A stretch of 11,116 nucleotides of DNA from Chloroflexota bacterium (GCA_008501785.1 QQUD01000719.1:1-11116), one strand, 5' to 3'. Positions 1 through 6,263 are shown, counted from the stretch's first letter. Notes: generated from the letters alone by a model not told the origin. Program-made: numbers and translations.

Positions 1-504
1 GAACGGCCGTTTACCCCACCCCCACCTGAAGACCCCGACCTATGGCAACAAGTTGGCATTTTTGTCACACTTTGGCTGCAAGATGGGCGGGACCCGCCAC
101 CTCATTGGCCTCACGGACATTTACGGGGGTGCGTCGGTCACATTCAATCTGACTTACCGCTGTATCAAGCAATTGCAGAAACGGCCGTTGAGGCAGCCAC
201 GAACGACCCCCGCTTTTCCCCGTTAACCATTGTCGAGTTCAATCACATCCACTTTGAAATATCGCTGCTCTCCCCGTTGATTCTAGTCAAGCAAATAGAA
301 AATATTGAAGTTGGAAAGCACGGGTTGCTGATTACGAATGGGGTGCAGCGAGGATTGTTATTGCCACAAGTGGCGGCGAATCGAAATTGGGATAGAAAGG
401 AATTTTTAACGGCTGTTTGCCACAAAGCCAACCTCCCCAGCGACGTCTGGCCCCAGTCTGCAAAACTCTACGCCTTTACTACCATTGAATTTGTAGAAGA
501 TTAG
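1..504 (+). CDS. AMMECR1-domain protein, 5'-truncated by the window edge
   Basis: The frame is open from base 1 and ends at TAG 502-504, giving 167 visible residues. The family signature LRGCVG is at residues 41-46, preceded by a beta-strand-like segment (VGIFVTLWLQDG). The typical C-terminal half follows: NDPRFSPLT near 68-76, EISLLSPL near 86-93, VGKHGLLI near 104-111, RGLLLPQVA near 117-125 and WDRKEFL near 130-136. AMMECR1 proteins are a widespread family whose bacterial members often sit with Memo and radical SAM proteins. Their biochemical role is unsettled, so no reaction is assigned. Stand-alone members are roughly 180-200 residues, so probably only a few dozen N-terminal residues are missing, although a fusion to an upstream domain cannot be excluded. 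The TTG at 277 is an internal leucine codon, not a start. The 3' end overlaps the convergent response regulator gene by 4 bases. Confidence 0.9.
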   Translation, partial: ERPFTPPPPEDPDLWQQVGIFVTLWLQDGRDPPPHWPHGHLRGCVGHIQSDLPLYQAIAETAVEAATNDPRFSPLTIVEFNHIHFEISLLSPLILVKQIENIEVGKHGLLITNGVQRGLLLPQVAANRNWDRKEFLTAVCHKANLPSDVWPQSAKLYAFTTIEFVED

Positions 505-1178
505 CCGTGCTGCTGTCGAAACCATTCAGCAGCCTTTCCCCGATTATCCACCTGCAGCTTCGCCAAAATATTGCTAACGTGCGTTTTCACCGTGGAAATA
601 GCGACAAATTGTCGTTTGGCAATCTCCTTATTTGATAAACCATCCGCCACCAGTTTCAAAATCATGATTTCCTTATCAGACAATAAGGTCACACCCTGCA
701 TCCGATTCACAATCATTTCTAATCCACCAGCAACTTCATTTGACAGCAATGCACTACCAGATCGAGCAGCCAAAATAGCCGAAGCCAATATATCTCGCTC
801 ATGATCCCACAAATCTTCTTTCACAATGTAGGAACAACCCATCCGAATCGCCTCTAACACAATTTCATCTGTCATCGGCGTACTAGAATAGATGATTACT
901 GCAAACCGCCTGCCAGACCCTTGTTGATACAAATGCTTAATCAACTGCCATCCAGGTGCAAAATCATCACTACCACGCATCAATCGCAGGTCTGAAAAAA
1001 CAACGGCTGGTAAATGCAAGGCTGACGCCGCTAAGGCCTCTTCATCATTGCGTGCAGTCCACACAATCTGACAACCCATCTGTTGCAAAACATGCATCAA
1101 GCCACGCAAGCTTTGCGGTTCATTTTCTATAATGGCAACTTCTAACCCATTGAATTGAATGGTGTAATCATCAGACAT
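501..1178 (-). CDS. NarL/LuxR-family response regulator
   Basis: This 225-residue protein has an N-terminal receiver domain (about residues 12-135) and a C-terminal LuxR-type helix-turn-helix (about 166-222). The likely phospho-acceptor is Asp63 in VVFSDLRL. The switch residues are in the YSST run (98-100) and the conserved lysine is Lys120 in YIVKED. The acidic pocket is unusual: the motif reads IENEP (17-21), so the normal Asp/Glu-Asp pair is Glu18-Asn19. The HTH contains LSDKEIMILKLVADGLSNKEIA and STVKTHVSNIL, typical of DNA-binding NarL/GerE proteins. It starts at ATG 1178 with AAGGA about 10 bases upstream. It lies 23 bases downstream of the histidine kinase on the same strand, so it is almost certainly the kinase's partner and co-transcribed with it. 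Target genes cannot be read from the window. Confidence 0.92.
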   Translation of the reverse strand: MSDDYTIQFNGLEVAIIENEPQSLRGLMHVLQQMGCQIVWTARNDEEALAASALHLPAVVFSDLRLMRGSDDFAPGWQLIKHLYQQGSGRRFAVIIYSSTPMTDEIVLEAIRMGCSYIVKEDLWDHERDILASAILAARSGSALLSNEVAGGLEMIVNRMQGVTLLSDKEIMILKLVADGLSNKEIAKRQFVAISTVKTHVSNILAKLQVDNRGKAAEWFRQQHG

Positions 1179-1201
1179 GCTGCATCGATCCTTCAGCTTC
1201 T

Positions 1202-2392
1202 TTACGACAAGATAGGGATTTTGCCTGTCACAACAGTGCCAAAACCGAGTTGACTGGCGACACGGAATTCACCACCCAGGTGAGAAATGATATAGTTTTG
1301 CCAAAATCCTAAACCATGTTCGGAAAATTGCTGATTTTTTCGATCAAAACCATATCCGTGGTCGATTACCTGAACGACAACCTCATTCTCATCCCAGTTG
1401 ATATCGACATTGATATAAGGTGCGGGGCCACCGTGTTTGATGGAATTACCCAGCAGTTCCAGCACAAATGCATATAAAAGCTGGCGCATGGGCATCGGTT
1501 GCTTTTCAATCGACGTAGGTATCGGTGGAATATCGATAGTAACTTTTTGCTCGACAGGCCAGGCGCGTTGTAATGCTGCTGCCGTTGTGTTTAAGGCTTT
1601 GGAAAGCGACATTGTTCCTAAATCAACCAACACATCTCCTGATACATCAATTACTAAATTACGCATCACCTCAAAAACAGTTTGTTTTACAGTGGTCAAC
1701 TGTTCCTGCAATGTTTGTGAAAGTGGACTGCCCAATGATGTTTCTATTTCTGTTTGCAGGGCATCCATCTGGCCTTTAAACATCGCCACGGCTCCCCCAT
1801 AATAAGTATGCGCTACAGCCATTTGTTTTCTGTGCGATTGGGGTGTGTTGGATCGCTGAGTTACGTGTGCTAATTGCATTGATAAAACGGCCGTACACGC
1901 TTCTACTTCTTTTTGCAGAGAATCGTTGAGTAGTTCAGCATCTCGAAAATTGAGGAAAATACATCCCAACCGTTTCTGCTGCCATTGAAGTGGCAAAAAC
2001 AGAAATGCTGAAACATTCTCTTTTTTTAGAAATTGACCGTAATCTGTTTGGTCGGGTTTGGGAGACGACAATCCGCACCAGGAAGATGCATCTTGTTCGC
2101 TAACTAATTCTCCATGTCGAATAAAATCAGTTATGATACCGGTATGCGATACGTTGGAAAGTATTTGCAGAGATTCTTGTGGGTGGTGCAGGTTGCCGAG
2201 ACAAATTGGCGGGTTGCGGGGAACCCCTCCTGTTTCAGGGATAAGTTCGTAGGCGACGAAGACGGCCGTTTCCCAATACTTTAGAATAACATCCCCGACA
2301 CGTTCCAAATAATCATGACAGGTTGACATCAACTCTGGTTGCCATGATTCAGTTAATAGATGTGTGATTAATGATTCCACGCTATGTCTCAC
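1202..2392 (-). CDS. GAF-domain sensor histidine kinase (NarX/DegS-like)
   Basis: This 396-residue protein has no transmembrane segment, so it is probably cytoplasmic. Residues about 20-178 look like a GAF-type sensor (SAFLFLPLQW and RLGCIFLNF are its beta strands). A helical dimerisation region follows at about 185-260, and a C-terminal HATPase_c domain at about 300-395 has an N box (ELLGNSIKHG, 312-321), a G1 box (DHGYGFD, 344-350) and a G2 box (HGLGFW, 359-364). The histidine aligning with the HisKA_3 phospho-acceptor is His195 in AVAHTYYGG. The usual ExHD context is absent and Thr follows the His. The start is GTG 2392; an in-frame TAA nine bases upstream rules out a longer form. AAAGGGA lies about 14 bases upstream, so initiation may be weak. 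Transcribed ahead of the NarL-type regulator at 501-1178, it forms a two-component system whose stimulus is unknown. Confidence 0.88.
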   Translation of the reverse strand: MRHSVESLITHLLTESWQPELMSTCHDYLERVGDVILKYWETAVFVAYELIPETGGVPRNPPICLGNLHHPQESLQILSNVSHTGIITDFIRHGELVSEQDASSWCGLSSPKPDQTDYGQFLKKENVSAFLFLPLQWQQKRLGCIFLNFRDAELLNDSLQKEVEACTAVLSMQLAHVTQRSNTPQSHRKQMAVAHTYYGGAVAMFKGQMDALQTEIETSLGSPLSQTLQEQLTTVKQTVFEVMRNLVIDVSGDVLVDLGTMSLSKALNTTAAALQRAWPVEQKVTIDIPPIPTSIEKQPMPMRQLLYAFVLELLGNSIKHGGPAPYINVDINWDENEVVVQVIDHGYGFDRKNQQFSEHGLGFWQNYIISHLGGEFRVASQLGFGTVVTGKIPILS

Positions 2393-2423
2393 GATACGTT
2401 ACTGATTCCCTTTAACTAGATAA

Positions 2424-2452
2424 ATAATACGTCGGTTAGAGAGGATAGCCAA
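2424..2452 (-). promoter_or_regulatory. Candidate sigma-70-type promoter for the kinase-regulator operon
   Basis: On the minus strand TTGGCT (2452-2447) and TATTAT (2429-2424) are separated by 17 bases, matching the -35 and -10 consensus at 4/6 and 5/6 positions. Transcription would begin near 2417, about 25 bases before the GTG start at 2392. This is a by-eye match only. Confidence 0.4.
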
Positions 2453-2561
2453 ATCATTTTGGTGGTTCTGAAACTGATTTCCTATTTTTTGAGGGGGATG
2501 TATAAATCATCCTTTGGATGTAGCTTATTTCCTACTCTCATTAGCGGTTGATGCCAGTATA

Positions 2562-3254
2562 ATGGTGGGCAAGATGGAGAATTTTTGGATTTGGTTAATT
2601 ATAGTTGGAGGAATTGTTGTCACCGGGCTGTTAGCCTATTGGTGGCGACGATCTGCGGTACACCTTGACGAACCATCTGCTGAAGCAATCGCACCCGCAA
2701 CACCTGTTCATGAAATTGCACAAGTTGAAACGCCGGTAGTCAAAGAAACGGCCGTTACTCCCCCTCCCATCCCCACTATCCCAGACAATCCTGAAGGAAC
2801 ACCCTGGCGTATTCTCGTCGTAGACGATATGTCTATTTGGGCAGAAACCATTCGCCAATTCAGCACATTGTTTAACTGCAAAGTTCGCCACGCGGCCAGA
2901 GTCGGCGCTGCCGTTCAGGAGCTAGCTCGGTGGAAACCACACCTGATCCTCCTCGATTTACATATGCCCCGCGACCCTTGGCAACCAATAGCCGCTCTGC
3001 AAGGAAAATATTCATCCGATTACAAAACACTTGCTTTTTGTGAACAAGTCACCAGCCATCCAAAACTGTCCCACATTTTGGTGGCAATCACTTCTGTGGA
3101 AGAGCAAGCTGAACAACAAGCCTTTGCCTTATCTGCTGGTGCCCATCATTTTTTCACAAAAGGGGAATTTAATGTCGAACAGTTTAGTTTACTGTTGACA
3201 GAAGTTGCCAAAAGAAATCCAGCCGCTATCCCTTCGTCCCCAACTTTAGGATGA
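2562..3254 (+). CDS. Membrane-anchored single receiver-domain protein
   Basis: Counting from ATG 2562 (230 residues), one hydrophobic segment (about 9-28, WIWLIIVGGIVVTGLLAYWW, followed by RR) is followed by a linker rich in Pro, Ala and Glu (about 35-80). A CheY-like receiver domain then runs from about 83 to 218. Receiver landmarks are Asp88-Asp89 in LVVDD, the phospho-acceptor Asp132 in LILLDLHMP, Thr177 in AITS and Lys200 in FFTKGE, so phosphorylation looks possible. The stretch between Asp132 and Thr177 is about 15 residues longer than in a standard receiver. No output domain follows. The start is uncertain: TTG 2514, ATG 2562 and ATG 2574 are in frame and none has a good ribosome binding site. 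TATAAT at 2558-2563 could be a -10 element, which would make ATG 2574 nearly leaderless. It is divergent from the kinase operon, suggesting it may share that pathway (inference). Confidence 0.8.
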   Translation: MVGKMENFWIWLIIVGGIVVTGLLAYWWRRSAVHLDEPSAEAIAPATPVHEIAQVETPVVKETAVTPPPIPTIPDNPEGTPWRILVVDDMSIWAETIRQFSTLFNCKVRHAARVGAAVQELARWKPHLILLDLHMPRDPWQPIAALQGKYSSDYKTLAFCEQVTSHPKLSHILVAITSVEEQAEQQAFALSAGAHHFFTKGEFNVEQFSLLLTEVAKRNPAAIPSSPTLG

Positions 3255-3306
3255 AGTAAAAATCATCCCCCCATTCAATCTTATTGCCGATGCAAAAAAG
3301 AACTCC

Positions 3307-3329
3307 TTTCGGTATGCTACACACCGAAA
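3307..3329 (+). other. Short hairpin between the tethered receiver and the 31-residue ORF
   Basis: TTTCGGT (3307-3313) and ACCGAAA (3323-3329) form a 7-bp stem with a 9-base loop, 53 bases after the tethered-receiver stop codon. No U-tract follows directly, so it may be a weak terminator, an mRNA-stability element or chance. Confidence 0.25.
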
Positions 3330-3376
3330 CAGTCAATGTTGTCCTCAAAAATTTAATTTGCGTAAGGAGTATCGTT

Positions 3377-3472
3377 ATGATTACAGTTAGTGTGTCCACC
3401 GTAATTATTATTTCCTTAGTTTCGATAATTGTAGGATTGATAATGGGTGTGTCCCTCAGTCGCTCTCGTTAA
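3377..3472 (+). CDS. Small hydrophobic single-span peptide (31 aa)
   Basis: AAGGAG (3364-3369) sits seven bases before ATG 3377, an excellent ribosome binding site that favours this start over the upstream in-frame ATGs at 3284 and 3290, which have none. The 31-residue product begins MITVSVSTV, continues as a hydrophobic helix (about residues 4-24, rich in Ile and Val with two Gly) and ends in a positively charged tail, SLSRSR. That suggests a single membrane span with the C-terminus in the cytoplasm. No family is recognised. It lies between the tethered receiver and a multi-span membrane protein on the same strand. The first five residues, MITVS, recur in the 37-residue membrane peptide encoded on the other strand at 4694-4807. 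A small regulatory membrane peptide or a type I toxin-like peptide is possible, but no antitoxin RNA is visible. Confidence 0.6.
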   Translation: MITVSVSTVIIISLVSIIVGLIMGVSLSRSR

Positions 3473-3574
3473 ATAATTCTCTTGCTCAGTATGTGTACAA
3501 TTCAATGAATTTTAGCGACCAATGTGTCATAATAGTAGGTTGTTATGAATAATTCTAATTGGTTGGAGAACAAC

Positions 3575-3997
3575 ATGAATCATACATTCAATGATTTTAC
3601 ACACGCGCGAGATGAAGTCAGCGTTAGTTCTGCTGGCGGTGCACCGTTTCTAATTTGTTATGGAACTACATTTATTATTACAGGAATATTGGCTTTTTTT
3701 CTACCGCATGAAACCTCAGCATTAATCGCAATGTTTCAGGGAGGAGTTGCACTCCCAATCGCCCTTTGGCTTGAGCGTAGGATGCGAACCGGACGCATGT
3801 CTGCACACAATCCCCTACAAAATTTATCAGCGCAAATGGCGATCTCTCAAGCATTAGCCATACCTTTTCTCATCGTTGTTTACAACGTAAACCCTGGGCA
3901 AATCCCGGTCGTTATGGCGGGATTGGGTGGCGTGCATTTCCTGCCTTATGCCTGGCTTCACCGTACACGTATTTATAGCATTTTAAAAGTATCGTAG
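3575..3997 (+). CDS. Integral membrane protein of unknown function, about four spans
   Basis: The protein has 140 residues from ATG 3575, which has GGAG six bases upstream. An in-frame ATG at 3545 would add ten residues but has only a weak site. Hydrophobic segments lie at about 24-44 (FLICYGTTFIITGILAFFL), 48-66, 89-104 and 109-127, with a basic loop (ERRMRTGR) between the second and third. Before the first span is a short polar N-terminus containing RDEVSVSSAGG. The pattern resembles small uncharacterised DUF membrane proteins (possibly the DUF7010 type, an unverified impression). No catalytic motif is seen and no function is assigned. The gene stands on its own with a 72-base gap upstream and a hairpin downstream at 4016-4076. 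Confidence 0.75.
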   Translation: MNHTFNDFTHARDEVSVSSAGGAPFLICYGTTFIITGILAFFLPHETSALIAMFQGGVALPIALWLERRMRTGRMSAHNPLQNLSAQMAISQALAIPFLIVVYNVNPGQIPVVMAGLGGVHFLPYAWLHRTRIYSILKVS

Positions 3998-4015
3998 ACG
4001 TGCCTATTAACTAAA

Positions 4016-4076
4016 AAACGTCCCAAAGGTCAAAATCAAATGATCGATCATTGATTTTGGGATCTCTAGGACGTTT
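4016..4076. terminator. Nested hairpin between convergent genes, possible bidirectional terminator
   Basis: The outer arms AAACGTCC (4016-4023) and GGACGTTT (4069-4076) pair perfectly. Inside, CAAAATC (4031-4037) pairs with GATTTTG (4053-4059) around the 14-bp palindrome AATGATCGATCATT (4039-4052), with one bulged A at 4038. It lies between the stop codons of the membrane protein (3997) and the CheY-like gene (4101), where a shared terminator is expected. There is an A-run just before it (4013-4018), giving a U-tract on the minus strand, but the plus strand has only TTT. Confidence 0.5.
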
Positions 4077-4100
4077 AAGAATATCGTTTAAATATGTATA

Positions 4101-4484
4101 TTAATGATAAAGTTGGTTACCCAACACATCATTAATGTGCTCTGTCAAAATGTGTGAAATATTGCCAGACTTATCCAAAAAGCGATTAACTCCAGCCTGT
4201 TCACTTGCTTTGATGACCGACGGAATTGCGTTGGCACTAAGCATAATTATTGGCAAATTAGCTGTTTCGGGTTGGCTCCGTAGATGTTTACACGTTGCCA
4301 AACCATCTAAATTTGGCATCATATAATCTAGCAAAACTAAATCAGGACGTTCCTGCTCCACCTTATCCAATGCTTCCATGCCATCACAGGCTTCAGCAAC
4401 CTGGAACCCTTCCATACTCAAAAGATACTGCAATAAATGACGAATCATTGGTTCGTCGTCGACAATCAGTATTAACTTATTCAT
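4101..4484 (-). CDS. CheY-like single-domain response regulator
   Basis: This 127-residue protein consists of one receiver domain and no output domain. It has Asp9-Asp10 (LIVDDEP), phospho-acceptor Asp53 (LVLLDYMMPNLDG), Ser83 (IMLSAN) and Lys105 (FLDKSG), so all catalytic positions of a working receiver are present. ATG 4484 is chosen because GGGAG lies five bases upstream. An in-frame TTG at 4505 would give a longer form without support. Such proteins act by protein-protein contact or as phosphate carriers in phosphorelays. No cognate kinase is adjacent; the nearest is the GAF kinase at 1202-2392. It is convergent with the membrane protein gene at 3575-3997. Confidence 0.93.
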   Translation of the reverse strand: MNKLILIVDDEPMIRHLLQYLLSMEGFQVAEACDGMEALDKVEQERPDLVLLDYMMPNLDGLATCKHLRSQPETANLPIIMLSANAIPSVIKASEQAGVNRFLDKSGNISHILTEHINDVLGNQLYH

Positions 4485-4509
4485 TATTGCTCCCACGGAC
4501 TGCAAGGTA

Positions 4510-4538
4510 AGTACACAACAACTTTTAGAACTTCACAA
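4510..4538 (-). promoter_or_regulatory. Candidate promoter of the CheY-like gene
   Basis: On the minus strand TTGTGA (4538-4533) and TGTACT (4515-4510) are 17 bases apart, each matching consensus at 4 of 6 positions. The start of transcription would lie near 4503, leaving a leader of about 20 bases that contains the GGGAG site. The match is weak but the spacing is good. Confidence 0.3.
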
Positions 4539-4610
4539 GTACTCACCGTTCCGTTAAACAAACCATAGGCAACTGGACTTTCTTTATGGCTTACGGAGGG
4601 GAAATTAAAA

Positions 4611-4652
4611 ACAAAGAGGACGGCCGTTTTCGAAAACGGCCGTCCTCTTTGT
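4611..4652 (-). terminator. Perfect 42-bp palindrome built from two ACGGCCGT copies; rho-independent terminator
   Basis: The 21 bases 4611-4631 are the exact reverse complement of 4632-4652. Each arm carries one ACGGCCGT (4620-4627 and 4636-4643), flanked outside by ACAAAGAGG/CCTCTTTGT and inside by TTTTC/GAAAA. On the minus strand the second arm runs into TTTTAATTT, a U-tract typical of an intrinsic terminator, and the hairpin begins 41 bases after the stop codon of the 37-residue ORF at 4694-4807. On the plus strand no U-tract follows, so termination should be directional. It also insulates the downstream CheY-like gene. Confidence 0.7.
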
Positions 4653-4693
4653 GCCATGTGGGTTACCCAAAAGGGTTAAATATATGCTAACAA

Positions 4694-4807
4694 TTACGGT
4701 TCTGCTCGCCAAACAACAAATAATAGAAAAAATAATGGGCTAAGTAGCCCTAATAAAAATACAATCAATAATAGGCCAGCTAAAAATCCTAACGATACAG
4801 TTATCAT
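4694..4807 (-). CDS. Small hydrophobic membrane peptide (37 aa)
   Basis: On the minus strand GGAGGT (4818-4813) lies five bases before ATG 4807. An overlapping ATG at 4812 leads straight to a stop. The 37-codon ORF begins MITVSLGFLAGLLL and is almost entirely hydrophobic (about residues 6-32, with a Ser-Pro at 23-24 that could kink the helix or separate two short helices). It ends VVWRAEP. It has its own strong ribosome binding site and a terminator-like palindrome directly downstream, which together argue for a real gene rather than chance. It shares the N-terminus MITVS and the single-span design with the peptide at 3377-3472. No family is recognised and no function is assigned. Confidence 0.62.
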   Translation of the reverse strand: MITVSLGFLAGLLLIVFLLGLLSPLFFLLFVVWRAEP

Positions 4808-4977
4808 TTCATACCTCCACATGGTGACCTATCCAATACAGTAAAAATTTGCGGCCACAAGTGATATTTGTCTAACACAGTACTACAGTACCATAACATG
4901 GACTGAAATGGTGTAATATATTTTTCATTTTTAGTAGATAATAAGCAGCGGTTGCAATTTTTCACGACTCATTCACA

Positions 4978-5007
4978 TTGACAGGGTATATTCACCGCAG
5001 AGATATT
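4978..5007 (+). promoter_or_regulatory. Candidate promoter of the phosphatase/GH13 operon
   Basis: A perfect -35 hexamer TTGACA (4978-4983) is followed after 18 bases by GATATT (5002-5007, 4 of 6 matches to the -10 consensus). An alternative pair, TTGTCT (4868-4873) and CATAAC (4892-4897), also has an 18-base spacer. Either would serve the gene starting at 5098; the first overlaps the inverted repeat at 4994-5075. Confidence 0.3.
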
Positions 5008-5075
5008 CTAAGAGCGCGGAGAACACAGAGGCTAATTCTTTTTCCTCCTTTGTATCTTTGCATTTTTCTTTGCGC
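4994..5075. repeat. Degraded inverted repeat of GCGGAG/CGCAGAG type in the leader of the App1-like gene
   Basis: The left part (4994-5031) reads ACCGCAGAG, then GCGCGGAGAACACAGAGG. The right part (5044-5075) read on the minus strand gives GCGCAAAGAAAAATGCAAAG, then ATACAAAGGAGG. Both are purine-rich strings of the same CGCARAGA...ACAARGG pattern in opposite orientation, so the transcript could fold imperfectly. The rest of the 4808-5097 gap holds promoter candidates and no recognisable gene. Similar GCGGAG words appear at 6241-6263. Confidence 0.5.
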
Positions 5076-5097
5076 TAATTTTTGTAAGGAGAATTTT

Positions 5098-6249
5098 ATG
5101 GCTGATTGGCGTTCCTTGTTAACCCAAACAACGGCAAATGTTGAAGAACGGTTTGATCAACTAAAAGAACGTTTAACTCAACGATTAGGGCTAGGAGAAC
5201 CGCTAATGATCCAGGCCTATCATGGATTTGGTTCAGCACAAACGGCAACAATTAAAGGGCGTGTATTAGAAAATGAAGGAATTCGGAAGGCCACCGACAA
5301 CGATTCTGTATGGCAAAACCTGCTCAATGCCTATCGCCAAATTGAAAGTGACGAGATTCCTGGCGCTACCGTGCAGGGCGTTTTTCATGGGGTGACAGCA
5401 ACGGCCGTTTCCGACGAAGAAGGCTACTTTGACCTCCGTTTTACACTGCCCCATCCTCTGACAGCCACCTCTCCCTGGCAGCCCGTCGAGCTTTCACTGC
5501 TAGAAGCACCGCGAAAAATGGAAGAACCGGTGACGGCAACAGGACAAATCTTGGTGGTGAGAGAAACGGCCGTTTTCGGCGTCATCAGCGACATCGACGA
5601 CACTGTTTTGCAAAGCAAGGCCACCAGCTACCTGCAAGCTGCCCGCTTGCTCTTTCTCAAAAATGCGCGTACCCGGCTTCCGTTTCCCGGCGCAGCCACA
5701 TTCTATCAGGCCCTGCAAAAAGGCATTGGCGAACAATTTAACCCAATTTTTTATGTTTCTAGCAGTCCGTGGAATGTGTTTACACTGCTCACCGAATTTT
5801 TTGAGTATCAAAATTTGCCACAAGGCCCACTATTTCTAAAAGATTACGGCATCACCCCCGACCAACTTTTCACCAGCGGGCACCGCAAACACAAACTAGA
5901 CCAAATCAACACGATTTTAGATACCTTTCCCAATTTACCATTCATCCTGATAGGTGACAGCGGCCAAAAAGACCCAGAAATTTATGCTGAGATTGCCAAA
6001 CAAAATCCAAACCGCATTAAGGCCATTTACATCCGAGATGTCACACCAGACAAGCGCGACCAGGAAGTGCTGGATATTGCTGAATCGCTACAGCCGTTAG
6101 GCATTGACATGATCCTCGCGGCAGATTCAGCAACCGCGGCTGAACATGCGGCGCATCACAATTTTATTGATGCGGGACAGTTACTCGCTATTGCAACTGA
6201 GATGGTTTCAGATCAAGAACAAACAGATAATATTTTAGATGCGGAGTAA
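5098..6249 (+). CDS. App1-type (DUF2183) phosphatase
   Basis: The start is ATG 5098, with AAGGAG (5086-5091) six bases upstream, giving 383 residues. The catalytic region is the App1/DUF2183 HAD-like phosphatase domain, about residues 158-340. It contains DIDDTV (165-170, a DxDxT nucleophile motif preceded by FGVIS), FYVSSSPWN (218-226), SGHRKHK (260-266) and GDSGQKDPEIY (286-296). The N-terminal 150 residues hold a beta-rich segment (GATVQGVF, EEGYFDLRF) typical of the region ahead of this domain. There is no signal peptide or membrane span. The best-known relative, yeast App1, dephosphorylates phosphatidate. Bacterial substrates are largely undefined, so a phospholipid or other phosphomonoester is only an inference. 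The next gene follows after 17 bases and encodes a second phosphoester-cleaving enzyme, so the two are probably co-transcribed. Confidence 0.9.
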   Translation: MADWRSLLTQTTANVEERFDQLKERLTQRLGLGEPLMIQAYHGFGSAQTATIKGRVLENEGIRKATDNDSVWQNLLNAYRQIESDEIPGATVQGVFHGVTATAVSDEEGYFDLRFTLPHPLTATSPWQPVELSLLEAPRKMEEPVTATGQILVVRETAVFGVISDIDDTVLQSKATSYLQAARLLFLKNARTRLPFPGAATFYQALQKGIGEQFNPIFYVSSSPWNVFTLLTEFFEYQNLPQGPLFLKDYGITPDQLFTSGHRKHKLDQINTILDTFPNLPFILIGDSGQKDPEIYAEIAKQNPNRIKAIYIRDVTPDKRDQEVLDIAESLQPLGIDMILAADSATAAEHAAHHNFIDAGQLLAIATEMVSDQEQTDNILDAE

Positions 6250-6263
6250 CGCGGAAAAACGCG
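6241..6263. repeat. GCGGAG-type repeat spanning a stop codon and the intergenic gap
   Basis: The stretch holds GCGGAG, ACGCGGA and ACGCGA in tandem with 8-10 base spacing. It covers the TAA of the App1-like gene (6247-6249) and most of the 17-base gap to the next start codon. It leaves no ordinary Shine-Dalgarno sequence before ATG 6267, so initiation there may depend on translational coupling. It matches in style the repeat at 4994-5075. Confidence 0.4.

Noticed and set aside
3307..3329. Riboswitch upstream of the 31-aa ORF
   Set aside because: Only a single 7-bp hairpin is present, and no known aptamer consensus is recognisable.
3284..3376. Longer version of the small ORF starting at ATG 3284 (62 residues)
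   Set aside because: There is no ribosome binding site at 3284 or 3290, while ATG 3377 has AAGGAG at ideal spacing and gives a well-formed membrane peptide.
3377..4807. Type I toxin-antitoxin loci for the two small membrane peptides
   Set aside because: Size and hydrophobicity fit, but no overlapping antisense RNA promoter or paired tandem copies could be identified, so toxin function is not claimed.
4978..5097. N-terminal extension of the App1-type protein from TTG 4978
   Set aside because: The extension is read through the CGCAGAG repeat, TTG overlaps a perfect -35 hexamer, and ATG 5098 has a strong ribosome binding site.
4808..5097. Hidden gene or small RNA in the 290-base gap before the App1-type gene
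   Set aside because: No open frame with a ribosome binding site was found. The recognisable content is the degraded inverted repeat and weak promoter matches; an RNA gene cannot be supported from sequence alone.
5500..5823. 107-codon open frame on the minus strand inside the App1-type gene
   Set aside because: It is antisense to the DIDDTV and SSSPW catalytic region, which is clearly the coding strand.
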